Positions 13,444 to 27,639 of a stretch of DNA of 64,000 nucleotides are shown here, piece by piece; the stretch's first letter is position 1; the number at the start of each line of letters is the position of its first letter. The stretch spans positions 14,985,788 through 15,049,787 of the forward strand of contig CM022673.1 of the NCBI GenBank assembly GCA_012295275.1, given 5' to 3'. The notes beneath the pieces are model-generated. The model ran no database searches and was not told the origin of the DNA. It saw only the letters and a program-made list of their open reading frames with translations. The stretch is from Chrysomallon squamiferum (Eukaryota > Mollusca > Gastropoda > Neomphalida > Peltospiridae). Position numbers and translations under genes: made by a program.

Positions 13444-15032
13444 ATAAAAACAATTTTTTTTATTTTTACATTTTCTTCTTTTTATTATTTATTTTATTCT
13501 AATTTTTATCCCATTTAAGTATTGGTAAGCCCAAGAAAGAATTAATATGTGTGAAAGAAAGAAAATGTAGAGGTCATACATGAACCCAAATGCTGTTGTA
13601 CCATTTAATTTGATCCCAGTACTTAACAGAATGGTTCTAGAGTTGTTGTTTTCTTTTCAAATGAAATAATGTACAAAAATATACTCATACTGGATTTTTT
13701 CTTGTGTTTTCTCCTCTTCTGTGACAATGTCATGGAAACACACAAAGCCAATAAAACAGTGACAGTTAAAATATTTCTCAAGTCCATTTTTGTTGTTATT
13801 TTATTATTATTATTTTTTTTTTATAAATTTAATCTTTTGTCAGCATCCCTCCATTGACCTGAAACAGATGTAAAAAAGTTACATTAATAATGGAATTAAT
13901 AAACTGATATGTTAAGATCTACAGATCAGTGAATTATCAATATGGTTCACCTGCAATAAAAAGACAAAAAAAAAAAAAAAAAAAACCCACAAAAAACCCC
14001 AATAATGATGAGGGACAAAATGTCAGAACTGTAAAAACATTTTATATATTTATGATTAGAATACACAGTCTATAAATAATAAAAGTACTACAATACACAC
14101 TGTGTAAAGAACAACACCATATCAACATACATACATGTATAAAAGATGATCAAAATCTCCATTATTCTATGTGTGTTCAAAACAAGCGAATGAAAAAAAA
14201 AGAAAAAAAGTGATCACTGAACAATAGTATTCAGAGATTGTGGCATCCCCAGGTGATATCAAGTTCTCTAGAATATTTATATCTCTGCAGTTAATGACAA
14301 ACAAACTCCAGCCTACAGATCCTGGTTACAGAACACTTGCAGAGTGAAAACACCACAAGCTTATTTAATCTCCTTTAGCCCCACAATGGAAATATCACAA
14401 ACATACACCATACATGCATGTGCAATTCAGAAACAGACTATATATATATATATATATTTTTTTTTTTTCATCTGATACTGGGAGAATCCTGGATCTTTTC
14501 TGCAGTTGTTGGCAACACTTAAGAACACAGGCTTACAACTTTTGCAAGCAGTTTACTAGCAGCCAGAAGTTCTGTGTGTTTTGTCCATGCAGTTGCTGCC
14601 AGCATCCAGTTTTGGCAGCCTGCCTATCTGACCCCTTTCCTGCAGGGTAGTTCCATTCACCTGCACACACACACACAGCCAGTCTGGGAGTTACATATCA
14701 CAAATCCTGTACAGACTCAGCTCATGTTTCACTCGTACAGTAAATGTGTCAGATAACAGGCCCCAGTTTCAAAAATATCCAGAAAGACTTCAAAGATGAT
14801 GTGAAGTATGTTTTCAAGACTTTTATTTGAAAATTATTTTTTACATCCACAAAATGAGCATAGAATCATTTTTCTCCCACAGATGTTTCACTAAACATAC
14901 TAACAAGCACAAATCTCTCAACCTAATCTCTTGTATATATGTATATGTGTGTGTGTGTTTGTTTGTGTGCACCTAATGATTAATTTTATCTACTAACATG
15001 TTAAATGAGCAATAACAAATTATGTTTTCAAA

Positions 15033-15079
<47 letters not shown>

Positions 15080-15531
15080 GCTGAATCTAAAATGATCTAT
15101 TAATCTGTTAAATAGGCAATGACAAGTTATAATTTTTCAAATTTTCTCTATCTTAAAAGCAACAAGATATTTTCCAGTGGAATGTTTGTGGCTGAAGCAT
15201 TTTTTTTATCTGTGATATCTTATCTCAGTTACAGGCTCAATCTGTCTTTAAACTGCATGTAAGTTCTGCTGTCTGAGTTACACACAACCAATATCTGTTA
15301 CTCACTCTCTCTCCCCCCATACACACACAATATCTTTTACATTCTCCCTCTTTCTTTCTGACTCTCCCTCTATTTCTCTCTCTGTCACATGCACACAAAC
15401 ACACACAGAAGTAACACAGAAGTAACACAAATGTTCTTTTTCCTTTCAGTCCAATCATTCTTTCTGAAACAGATATAACTACTCTTTTTTCCTCTGTACA
15501 TTTTTATTTTTATCTATTTTATTTGTTTCAA

Positions 15532-15577
<46 letters not shown>

Positions 15578-16780
15578 TTTATTATTATTATTTTTTAAAT
15601 ATATTTATTTTTATTTTTTAAACTCATGTTTTTCCTTACATAACACAAATATTCTTTTTATTCTTTCACAACACACATTTTCCAATCACTTCTATTACTT
15701 TTAAAGACACACACACACACATACACACACACACACAACGTAACGTCTACTTCTTTCATCCGTAGACACAAAAATATATTCTAAAATCTACATATATATA
15801 CTGGAAAAGAGTCACTGTAAAAAGCACATGAAAAACGTGTAATGTTTTAATTTAGCTGCATAAAATCATCAAATATGTAATAGTAAAAATAAAACAACTG
15901 TATAAAACTTTATCCTCTAAGGAATTAGCAGCATTTTTGTCTATAAAGGTTTTTCTATTTTAATGTCAACGATGCCTGTTACACAAACACTCAGGAACAG
16001 ATAAAATCATAAACAGACACACATGTACAGATAAAATCATAAACAGACACACACATACAGATATATATACACAGACTAAAGTTTTCATATCTCTAACTTA
16101 TGCACATGAGGTAGATTTATCAGATTTATCAGATTTCTTGCTAACCAAACAACACAGGTAATTAACAGCCGTGGATCCATTTCAAGAAAACATTTATTAG
16201 AATTTTAGTCTTAATCAAATACACCTGCAAATTATCAACAGCTAGTGTTAATTAATAACACTTAAAATTAGTTTGTACTAATAATTCATCCCTAATGAAT
16301 AAAGGCAGATGTGTTAACAAATAGCCAAATTATATAAATATTTTTTTTATTATTATTATTTTTAAATCTTTAATCTTTTTTAAATATAATATGTTTTGTT
16401 CAAAGAAAGATTGTAAATTCTTAATAAGTTAAGGATGTGAAAATTTTTACTCTTCAATTAAGTAATTTTATCATTACCATTATCATTATTGTTCTGATTG
16501 TTGTTGTTGTTGATGATGTTGTTGATGTTGCTGTTATTATTATTATTTACATAGAATTATGCATCAAAATAGAGATTATGCCTACATACTTAAGTTAATT
16601 TTTTTTACTAGTATTTCTTTTTATTCATTGAAAATTTGTCACATGAAATTAATGAACTCAAATAAACATCACATACTGAACAAGACACTGTCTGAACGTC
16701 ATCAAAAATAAGCCCATTTACAAAACAAATTCCCAATTTACCAAATAGACTTAATAATCTAAACATCAATAAAAATGAGA
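12872..16780. other. Intronic-type AT-rich DNA upstream of the Ig exons
   Basis: No coding exon recognised on either strand. Contains (CA)n at 13399-13438, (CT)n at 15036-15073, (ATT)n at 15535-15575 and (CA)n at about 15709-15737. By position it should be an intron of the minus-strand receptor gene. Confidence 0.5.
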
Positions 16781-16799
16781 TCCTATTTAAAAAAATCTG

Positions 16800-17470
16800 T
16801 TTTAAATTTCCTGTTTACCAGATGAACTTCACTATCAAAAATAAACCTCTCTACATTTACAAAACTAACTCAATACTTGCCTGATATTTTTCACAATCTT
16901 ACTAGAGTTCTCAAAACTTCATATTCACCAAATGACCTTCACAATCAAAAAGAAAACTCTTAAACTTACAAAACAAACTACTTGTTTACAAAAAACTTTA
17001 TAATCTAAAATAAACCTCTTATAAAACTAACTCAGTATTTACCAGATACATTTCACAATCTAAGTGGAACTCTCAAAACTTCCTATTTACCAAATGAAGT
17101 TCACAATAAAAAATAAACTTCTTTAAACTTTCAAAACAAACTCTGTTTACAAAATTAAACTTCATAATCTAAAATAAACCTTTTTAAACTTATAAAACTA
17201 ATTCAGTATTTCACAATCTAAACAAGAGCTCTCAAAACTTCCTATTTACCAAATGAACTTTACAATAAAAATTAAACCTCTTTAAACTTATAAAACTAAC
17301 TCAGTGTTTACCATATATATTTTCACAATCTAACTGGAACTCTCAAAACTTCCCATTTACCAAATGAACTTTACAATAAAAAATAAACCTCTTTAAACTT
17401 ATAAAACTAACTCAGTATTTACCATGTATATATATTTCACAATCTAAACTATAGCTCTCAAAACGTTGGT
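16800..17470. repeat. Tandem array, units of about 111-162 bp
   Basis: The marker CTCAAAAC recurs at 16910, 17072, 17231, 17342 and 17457 (spacings 162, 159, 111, 115). Each is followed by TTTACCAAATGA-like text and an AAACTAACTCAGTATTTACC-like segment. The longer units carry an extra segment of about 48 bp. Copies are diverged, so the array is not recent. Confidence 0.85.
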
Positions 17471-17524
17471 AAAACGTTCCCCAAATATAAAACAAACTCT
17501 CTCCCATCCTTCCCCCTTCCAAGT

Positions 17525-17735
17525 GGGTCTGTCTGAAACTAAGAGACGATGTTATCAAGGAAAGGGCAGCGCCTGATGGGAGGTGACTGCTGTGTGCGCT
17601 GACATCACTTGCATCCTGGCCCATCTCAGCCTGATAAAGTCTCCCTATCACTTAACACATGCCAGCTTCTCCCTGGAGCCAGAGCAATCAATTTTCCCCA
17701 AGAACTGCTTACAGAGATACACACGGTTTCGAAAA
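17525..17735. promoter_or_regulatory. Candidate regulatory island directly beside the tandem array
   Basis: About 200 bases of complex sequence with clearly higher GC and some CpG inside an AT-rich, CpG-poor intron. It contains several GATAA/TTATC cores and the block GTGCGCTGACATCA. No open frame looks like a known protein. Regulatory function is inferred from composition only. Confidence 0.25.
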
Positions 17736-18423
17736 AAGTTTAAAATAAACAAACATCCAGTATATATATAAATAAATAAATAAATAAATAAATAATCTGT
17801 TAATAATTATATAAATAAAAAAAATAATAATAAATAGGCAAAATCATTAAAATAAAATAAATAAAATTAATAATAAACAGGTAAAATAAAATTAAAGAAA
17901 ATAAGAAAAGAAAAGAAAAGTGTTTAAGGTTATGTAAACATAAAATATCTAAATACATAAATAAAATCAACTATGATAAAGCAAAATAAAGTAAAAACGA
18001 AACAAAATAAAATAAAAAATCCAAAAAAGTAAAAATTAAGGAAAACAAAATAAAACACATTAATAAAAAAAAAGTTATGTAAACATAAAATATCTAAGTA
18101 TATAAATAAACCCAAATAAGATAAATGATTGTAAATGAATAATAACAAAAAATAAAAAATAAAATGAAAAGTGTATATGTACATGCTGTTTATAAATGAT
18201 GAGTAAAGCAAAGAAAAACAACAAAAAAACCCTCTGCTTCATTTTAGTAAAAGCAACAAATAAAAAATTAAATGACTATTAAGACATATCTGTCTGTTAA
18301 ATTAATAAATGTCTATGTAAAAATATTTTTATTGCATGTTTTGGATGAACTTGCCAGTTTGAAAATACCATGTAAGTTGTTTTTTTTACAACTTAACTTC
18401 AATGCTGCTTTTAAATGTACAAT

Positions 18424-18449
18424 AACTAACTAACTAACTAACTAACTAA

Positions 18450-18496
<47 letters not shown>

Positions 18497-18530
18497 AATA
18501 AAATAAAATAAAATAAAATAAAATAAAACA
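18424..18530. repeat. Compound (AACT)n(AAAT)n(AAAAT)n microsatellite
   Basis: Three related short units follow one another, a typical stepwise-evolving simple repeat. Confidence 0.9.
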
Positions 18531-18834
18531 AAACAAAAATATTCCTAAATAATTTAAAATTTTAGAAAGTAAATTTTGACTTTTGATGACGCATAAACTG
18601 ATTTAGGAATTTTGTGTTAAAGTAAACCCATTTTAAAAAAAAAAATAATTGTGTTCATTCATTTTTTTTTCTCTCTTTCTCAAGAAAAGTCAGTTTTTTA
18701 AATATCTCTTTTCTGTTTGTAAAATACATATGTCCACACCCCACACCCACCCACAAATAATTACAATACCAAAAAAATGCAAACTATTTGTGTCCACTCT
18801 TTGATAGATGTTTTTTGTGACTGATACAAACACA

Positions 18835-18965
18835 ACCCTGTGGTGATGGATTCCTTATTGACACGGACAACTGACCCACCACATTTTTCTCTTGATCTGT
18901 GACCTCAAAACAAAGGCCACTGAGCCCCACACATTATTGTGACAAGGCAGGAAAGAGCTAAATAT
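18835..18965. promoter_or_regulatory. Candidate regulatory island
   Basis: Complex, higher-GC sequence with ATTGACACGGACAACTGACC, a TGACCTCA half-site and a SOX-like ACAAAGG core, ending at a GT microsatellite. No protein-coding signal. Function is inference only. Confidence 0.2.
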
Positions 18966-18973
18966 GATCTCTC

Positions 18974-18974
18974 T

Positions 18975-19018
<44 letters not shown>
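18974..19018. repeat. (GT)n microsatellite
   Basis: About 20 GT units. Confidence 0.9.
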
Positions 19019-19019
<1 letters not shown>

Positions 19020-19020
<1 letters not shown>

Positions 19021-19753
19021 ATTATTTATTAATTATTTATTAATTTTTATTATTAGTATTTATTTATTATTATTGTTGTTGTTGTTTGTTCTTTTTGTAC
19101 TGTATATCCTTAAAAAATATGTATTTCTTACCTTTTTCTTAAGTTCTACATAACATAAACAAAGATGAAGAGTGAGAGAGAAAAATAATAATAATAAAAT
19201 AATCAGACATGTACATATGTATACAAATACATGCACTTTTAAAAGCAGTGATACACATTAAATTTAAAATAATTATAAACTGCAAAATAATTATTTTCTA
19301 TTTCTAACCTTAATTTTTTTTTATAAATATCTAACTAAAAAAACAAAAGTGTATTAGAATTTTTTAATATTTCATAAAAATTTAAAAAAATAAAAAAAAA
19401 TAAAATGGTCTTCTAGGTTTGAATAACACACTCATGTTTAAAGGTAAAAACGTCAAACTTTGATTAGCCCGAGAAGATCGGCAAAGAACATTTAGAATAG
19501 GAAGCCATTACTCTTGATACAAATCATATGTCTTCAAAGAAAGAATAAACATATTTCATAATGCCAAACCCATAACAATAACAAGCACATGTACAATAAT
19601 TTAAAATATTACACCCAGCCACATATATTTCATGGCAAATATGTATACTTATTCTTAGCACAGATTAAGTTTAAAAGGGTTTTTTTTTTTTTGCTTTTAC
19701 TTTAAAAGTCTTGGAGTCATTGAAATTTAATATCATACTGAAAATTACTGCAT

Positions 19754-19811
<58 letters not shown>

Positions 19812-20885
19812 AAAAAAAAAAAGACATTGCAAAAGATAGAAAAATAAAAATTCTAAATTACAAATAAATAAATAAATAAATAAAACAAAAAACTCACAAA
19901 GAATAAAAATAAATTTTACTTTCTCCAGAAATCAATAACAAATTCTATTTTTTGTTTTAATATCTGTTTAATTAATTTTTAATTTTTTAATTTTTATTTT
20001 TATTTCTGTATAGCCATGAACAAACTATAAATCCTGCATTTCAGAAATAGAATGGACATGCATCACTAAGATGGAGTAATTTTCAGGTTGAAATACATTT
20101 ATACACAAAATTAAATCCATTTGAACTTGAAAATTATTTACATATCAACTAACAAAAATATACCAACCACAGGTCAGCTTCATGTCAAACAAAAATTGCT
20201 TTGGTTTAGTTTTGTATAACACCAACATGATAAAGATTTTCTTCTCTCTCTTTTTTTCAATTTTGGTAATAATTTTTCTTGGAAGAAACTTTGAAAGATG
20301 AAGAACATCATGCTATCTCCATCAGACTCCAGACAAAAGAGAAACTTTTTTTTTTTTCCCCCTGTAATGGATGTACATTGTAGAATTCTATTACAATTTC
20401 AACAAGGTCATCTGCTTTCACCAATTTTCATTATGTACCAAGATGTACTTTCATTTCTTAATATAAAAATATTAGATTACATTTTTTTTACTTTTTTAAA
20501 TAAATATTTTGTTACACTGAGATTTATTCTCCACATTCAGGAACCTGTAACAGACATATAGATTGATAAAATAAAATAAAAGATTTAAAATTAGAAGTTA
20601 AGAAACAGGAGAGAGAGAGAGAGATAAATGTACAGGTATACATGAGCAATACTAGTACAGAAAAAAATAATATCATGTCAATACTAAATGTGTGTCTGTG
20701 TTTGTCTGTGAATGATTTAATACCAGTGTCATAACTATTTTAAAGTTACATCTACATTATTATTAGCTTCTCACTTATTTGGTTACTGTATTAAATGGTA
20801 TAAAAAGGCTATTTGAAAACGATGCCCAAGTATGTTACTCTTTTACATAACCTTGTAAATCATCACATCCACATACTCTCTCTAT

Positions 20886-20932
<47 letters not shown>

Positions 20933-22389
20933 CTGATCTCTCACATACACACATAAACCATCTTGCAAACAAGATCAAAAACTATTTATCAATATATGAC
21001 TCTTATCAATTTTTTTTGTCCACCAATTATGCACAGCTCAAGTAATTCCTGTGATCAAAGCATCACCAAACAAAGAGTACAGAAGATAGAAATCATTCAT
21101 GTATATTGATTAAGAAACAGTTCTGTGGAATCGAAGCACACTGAGAATAACAGGCTGCCACCTTTACATGAAAACATGTGGAGACATTCACAAGAATTGG
21201 TTAATGTGTTCAAGACCTTTCAAGAGATTAAAAATAACAACTGATGGAAAGATCATGTCATGACTCAATATTGAACCTGTCCTTGAATATCTGACATCTG
21301 TTTGTTATGTGAAAGATACTAATTATAAATTACCTATTTATTTTATCTCTACCTAATTATCCATCCACTTCAATCAATCTATCTACCTACCTACCCACCT
21401 TCTCTCTCTCTCCATTTATCTATCTACCTACCAATCCACCCATTTATCTGTATTTGGTCTTTTTATCTTTCTACCTCCATACCTAATCATTTCTCTCTAC
21501 GCATCTACTTATCTGTCTCTATGTATGTATATGTACCTACCTATCTACTGACCCATATATTTTGTATCTATGTGACTATATGCCATAACATATATCTTGT
21601 TTTGTTTTTTTCTTTGTCTCAAAATACCTGCCTAATGATATATATAGTGTATGTACCTTTCTATCCATCCATCAATACATTTATGTATGACAGAGATTAT
21701 ATATTTTCTGCACTTTATTTACAATTGAGTCTTATCCAAAATCACTATCAAAATCATTAAATATATTTATTAATTTTTACTTAATTGTTTTCCACTCTTT
21801 ATTTACAGCTAGACCATGTCTAATATCAACTGAAAATCATTACATTTATTTATCAATATTTACTTTTTTATTGTCTACACTTTATTTACAACTAGGCCTT
21901 GTGTATTATCGCTAGTAGTATCAATTATTTTTTCAATATTTACTTATTTATTGACTGAACCTTATTTACAACTACACTTTGTCCAATATCACTAGCAAAA
22001 TTAATAATAGTAAATCTTTACCAACAATCCATAAACAGACTTGTTACCACAAAAATATGTCTCTTGCTGTCTAAGTCACCATTAAACTATCATATTACAT
22101 GCATGTATATGTTAGAAATCACCCCACAGCAATAAACCTATCTCTAGTGTTGTCAGCTAATGACACATTTATTTTCAAGAAGTCCTGAATAGTTTGATCA
22201 AGGAGATGATTGTCTGCATTCTGAGATAAATCAAAATGTATTTATTGCTGAAACTGAGACTCACCAATTACTGCTATTTGTTTACTGTTTATCATGCAGA
22301 GAGAAAGAGAGAGATGTGTAACTGATCAATTATAATAAAGGTGACAGTATCTGTTTTGTTTTCAGAACTATTTAAAAAATTCTTTCTTT

Positions 22390-22427
<38 letters not shown>

Positions 22428-23851
22428 ATGTAGTTTATCCAGTATATACAATTACCATAGTATGTACTTTCCTATTTTACACACACACACACACACACAC
22501 ATTCTCACAGTCAGAGACATACAAAGATGGAAGACCACAGTAAAACAGTATTAGATGGGATTTTTCATACTATCACTGCAAAGCATATTCATATTGACAA
22601 CTCTTACAATTAACATTTCCTTACAAAGTCCTATTGAAATAATTTCTATCAGTTAGTGACCATTTCATCCTTATATATTTCTGAATTAAATGATAAACAT
22701 TTTAAACAAAGGATTCTACAAAGCAGTGGCTGGGCAGTTTCAAACCAGATCATGATTTATGGCTAGCAGTTAATTAAGGAACAGAATTAAAGGGAAACAG
22801 ATTCTAGTAATTTGATTAATGTGTCTGTTTTAATATGTTTCCAATTTGTATTTTGTTTTTCTTTTTTCTTATCTCTTTTTTGTTTTTTAACACTGGTTTG
22901 ATTAATAATAGATAAAAAAAAAAAAAAAAAAAATAAAGATAAAATATAAGAAAATAAAAAAAACAAAAACAGTATATGTATACAATTTTTAAAATTGTTA
23001 CTGTCAATCTCTCTTTCTCTTACATACACACAAACACAATCATTAAGAGCACTTCAGACAAATGAAACGATAATTCCATAAAATAATAGTACTTAAAACA
23101 TCATAATGGAAAGAACCATTACAGTAGATAAATAACCATAATTGAATAGTATGAAAAATAGCAGCCTATTTTTCATAACCTACGTACATATTTTCAAAAC
23201 AAGAACAACAGACAAAAGAAACAAAACAAAACAACAACAGTAGCAAAGCCGAGATACAGATTCTTTGTATTATTAATTAACATGTCCCATACATGCACAA
23301 ATGTTTATCTCCAGATTATGAATATATGATGAGGAAGTGCATGGATCACAGTAAATTAGAAACAGCAGAAATGATTCCCTGTAGATTTCCACTGATGTGA
23401 ATTCATGGCAGCTGCCAGTTTCCAGTCTGAATGGTCAGAGAAGTAATGTTCTTGTCTGGCTGGACCATTATTTTCAGATGTGGTGTTATTAACCTGCAGC
23501 GAATTCAACAAGAAATCTTCATGGAATTGAACTGTCTTTCTGCAGTGCCTGATTGATCACGGCAAGGCCAGGTTGACTGAATGTCTTCTCTCATCATCGA
23601 ACTGAACTGACATTTTCTAGTAACTTCATTATCACTGTCACACCACCTAGAATCTCTCTGTCTTCCTTCTTACCCTGTCTCTTGCTTTCAGTGTTTCACC
23701 TGTGTCTAAATATACTTCCTCTCTCAGACAGATATGAAGGTATACACATATTTACAGAGAAATAATAAAAGAAAGTGATTACCTCTAGACTAGAACACAC
23801 AAACCCATTTTTTTTTATTGTCTAGGTCAAAACTCATACATTCACACTAAG

Positions 23852-23910
<59 letters not shown>

Positions 23911-26600
23911 CTATTTCTCTCCATGCATATTCCACACATCATACAAACACAACATTGTCTCACGCAATCACACACTTACATAAACTGAGGATAATAACAG
24001 ACTAATACCAAAATGAGTTAAGTAACTATCCCATTCAGTTGCAGCCCCAGCAATTAACCAGCTACCCTCCTAGCAGTAGACTGTACTTGACCTGCATAAC
24101 ACGTCAAATTAGCCATTCAGTCAATACAAAGAGCTGACCAGAACAGTGAAGTTCCAATAGACTTCACAATATCAGCAGTTGAACAGGATGTGAAATCAGT
24201 AAGCTAACAAAGACTAGTGGAAATTGCTGGAGGTAGGATCTTTTCCAATCAATCACTTGAAGCAGCGATTCCTGCAGTTCCATCAATGGCAACTATCAGT
24301 CTGTGGACTCTAATAACAGACTCTGAGAGCTGTAATTATATTATTAAATATGCTGGCTAATTCACAAATATTAACAATGTATGGCAAAATATGAATTTTT
24401 TCCGATTCTACCTCTGTAGTTACTGCATGTGACTTTAATATAAATTACCAAGCACATGCAAACACCTTGGAGCGACATAAAACTTAGTGACAGAGTGTTA
24501 ATATGAGGTATAATGGAGAGCTGAGTTGATCTTTCTCAGTGTTTGTCCAGTTCCAACCTGTACCTCATGACTTATACAACCATGGCAAGCACTTTAATGA
24601 CTCTACTCAGATGGAATATTTAAAATAAAACGTTACAACACATTGATCGTCTCTCTATACTTTGGGTTATTTTCAGTTCTAACCAGTGCTCCATCATTAC
24701 AAAACCATCCTATGTGCTTTAATATACAACACACGTACACATTCACAGATATAATACATAATTATATATCTATGTATATATGTAGTTTAGGATTTTGAAT
24801 ATTCTGTCTTATGTATATCTGAATTGATTCTGCACATAGACAACATTTGGGAACGTGCTGGTGCAGGAGGACAAAGTTACGAACCCTGTCACATACCGCT
24901 GACTCGAATGTATGGCACCCATTTGCCCACACTCCAAAGGTGGACGATGTTACTGTTCGGCCACAGAGATGACCCTGTATGTATGTATGTATGTATGTAT
25001 GCAGTGGCATGCAGAGGTCAGATAATGCCTGGGGCCAACTCTGTGACTGTATGACCCAAAGACTCAAGTATCAAAGACTCAAGTATAAGTCCTAGTACTA
25101 AGAAATATTATGACACAAATGACACTTTATTAAGTTTATTAAGTTCTTTTCTCTGATTGGATGTCTGGAGCCGCCGTCCTTTGCCCCCCCCTATATATAT
25201 ATATGAGAACTGATATTTAAAATATCTCTTACTCCAAACTTACTGTTGGGACTAGCCAGAACAATAATAGCAACTGGCTTCCTGTTACCAAATTTAGAAA
25301 ACAATGTTACTTAACAAAAACAATACACACTTAACATCTAATAATATATCATAGTTAAACATTTTATGTCTCATCAAACAAACATTTATACTCTCATTCA
25401 GTAATTAAGTATAACAGAACTTTAAATGAAGATAATAACATAAATACACAGGTTTTAAAACTGTTCAAAGATTTTGATTATCTGCCAAATATTCTAGCTG
25501 TCAACAGGGGAAGATGTGTTAGGACAAGCTAATGACAGATTTACTAGAATAACAACAAGAATTTTACAGTACAGCTTGTGTAAACAAAAATCTTTTGTAA
25601 AAGCCAACTGACCTGAAGAAAATGCTCTCCTAGTATTCCTGTGGAGTTTAAAAACTAAATAAATAAAAAGAAATGAAGTGCTTAGATGTCTGTGTTTAAA
25701 AACTAAATAAATACCAAAAAGAAGTGATGTTGTTAGATTGTTGCTGTTTTATCACTGGTAGATGGGTTTTGTGTGTGTGTGTGTGTGTGTGTGTTTTTAA
25801 TGTTAAACAAATACATGGATATTGTGTCAGGTGCAGTAGAGTATCTTAAAAGACACTGTTTGTATTTACAAATGTTTAACTCATTGTTAGTTCAACAGAG
25901 TGACCTTTGCCATGTTTTAACAAATGTTTAATGACCTCTACAGGTCAAAGTTTACTGAAACCACAACCTGTTCTGATTTTTACCTGTAATCAAGAGAGTG
26001 TGTTGAGGAAATGAAAAATAAATAAATTGTAGGTTAGAGTTGAACTCAAAGGATATGCTGAATTAAGCAAAACATGGCAGATGATGCTTTTAAAGAGGAC
26101 TTGATGTAAACTGGGTGTAGCAGTAATAATAATAATAATAATAATAAGAATAATAATAAGAAGAAGAAGAAGAAGAAGAAGACGAAGACGAAGAAAAAGA
26201 AGAAGAAGATGATGATGATGAAGAAAAAGAATAATTAAGAAAAAATGAAGAAAATGAACAACAACAAGAACAACCAACAAAACCAATAACAAATATGATA
26301 AATTTAAATACTTTTTTTGATAGTTTGGTTCTTTAGGAAGTAAAATCTTGTTACTATTTCAGCCATCTGTCTTGTGACAGAAAATACTGTAGAAAAACAT
26401 ATGGAAAACAAATATTAAATGACCAAAAAAAAAAAAGTATTGAAATTTTAATCTCCTCCCAATTTGTTTCAATTCCCAATCTGGCCATAAATACTTGAAA
26501 CCAATCATATGGAAAGCTGAAATAGGATAACAATCAAATATTTACGATGTTGCATACACACACACATATGCTCAGACCTTTAAACCTATCCAGCACAATC
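19020..26600. other. Intronic-type DNA with many microsatellites
   Basis: No gene recognised. Simple repeats: (GA)n 19757-19807, (CA)n 20889-20930, poly-T 22392-22425, (CA)n 23853-23907, (GT)n 25771-25794 and (AAT)/(AAG)/(GAT)n 26123-26232. Two stretches, about 23335-23650 and 24030-24330, are less repetitive and higher in GC than the surroundings, without coding signal. Confidence 0.5.
25002..25192. mobile_element. Possible hAT-type MITE remnant
   Basis: Begins CAGTGGCATGCAGAGG inside a GTAT microsatellite, continues TGCCTGGGGCCA, and ends in a GC-rich GGAGCCGCCG and C-run segment before an AT repeat. CAGTGGC starts and such GC-rich text are common in hAT MITEs, but no clean inverted repeat or 8-bp target duplication was seen. 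The adjoining 24825-24975 stretch is also unusually GC-rich and unidentified. Confidence 0.25.
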
Positions 26601-26619
26601 ACTCAATAAATTTAATCAA

Positions 26620-26770
26620 TCTTCAATAATGCACACGGCTGCGCCATCGAGCAATAAAATAAGATTGAGATTTCATGCATGGGGAATCGCAAACACCCCC
26701 AGTAAGACCAGCGATAAATTGCCGACTTTGCTCCATTAATAATGGAACAATGCTAGAAAAGAAGATTTGA
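26620..26770. promoter_or_regulatory. Candidate conserved non-coding element
   Basis: A 150-base island of complex sequence unlike its surroundings, containing GCCATCGAGCAATAAAAT, GATTTCATGCATGGGG and TTTGCTCCATTAATAATGG. It keeps CpGs in a CpG-poor region and has no open frame of interest. It looks like a developmental enhancer core, but conservation was not tested. Confidence 0.3.
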
Positions 26771-27639
26771 GAGCTGGATTGATCTCAAATGTTATTCTTG
26801 GAAGATTTACATAACTGCATAAGAAGAAAGAGAAAACACATGTTGTGTGTATTCAGCAGAGAGAGAGAGAGAGAGAGAGAGAGATATCTACAGTCTTGCC
26901 ACTCAATGTTAAACAGAATTGTGTAGTATGTTATTATGATTTCTGGCAAACAGTCAGATCTGTGTGTGTGTATCTCTGACTACTGTTTGCTGTTCTTTTT
27001 AACCTGCTTATTGTGGTTATGTAACATTTTCACAACCTTACAGTCTTACAGCCAGAAATATAGATGTGTTTAGATATAAAAATCTACTTGTCTTTTGTTA
27101 TAAAACAGCATTTTTCAACTATCCCTTCCACAAACTGATTGGCACTTGACTTTCTTAGTAAGAAGGAACTTCTGACTTAAATGCTCATTCATGTGTACAT
27201 TCATGTACAGATATATATATGTATGAAGCTATATAGATAGGTAGATAGGTAGGTACACACATAGATCTGACTAGGAAGGTAGGTACCATAAATACACAAA
27301 CAAATATATATAAATAATGTATAACCCATCTAATATTTGTATGTATGGGCGTATAGTATGTACGTATGTTTGTGTATGAATGTATGTTTGTATGTATGTA
27401 TATATGAAGAACATATGTGTGTGCGTATAACTAAACAATAATATTTAAAAAATCTGCAACCCAATTAAAATTAAGTTCAACAGAACCTCTTCTGTATTCT
27501 TTTCTACAGTTATGATTAATAATGAACACTTCATTTCAAAGATGCTAATTTTTGTTTTATATTTTTCTTGGAAAGATAAGATATGGACTTCCATTTGTTG
27601 TTGTTTTTGTTGTTATTTTTAGCTGAGGATGTGATCAAT

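Noticed and set aside
13399-23907. CRISPR-like or other prokaryotic arrays
   Set aside because: The periodic sequences here are microsatellites and diverged eukaryotic tandem repeats; no spacer structure and no cas-type genes, and the genome is eukaryotic.
24762-25067. Minus-strand frame of 101 codons
   Set aside because: No domain recognised, crosses a GTAT repeat, and lacks supporting splice sites; more likely part of a mobile element.
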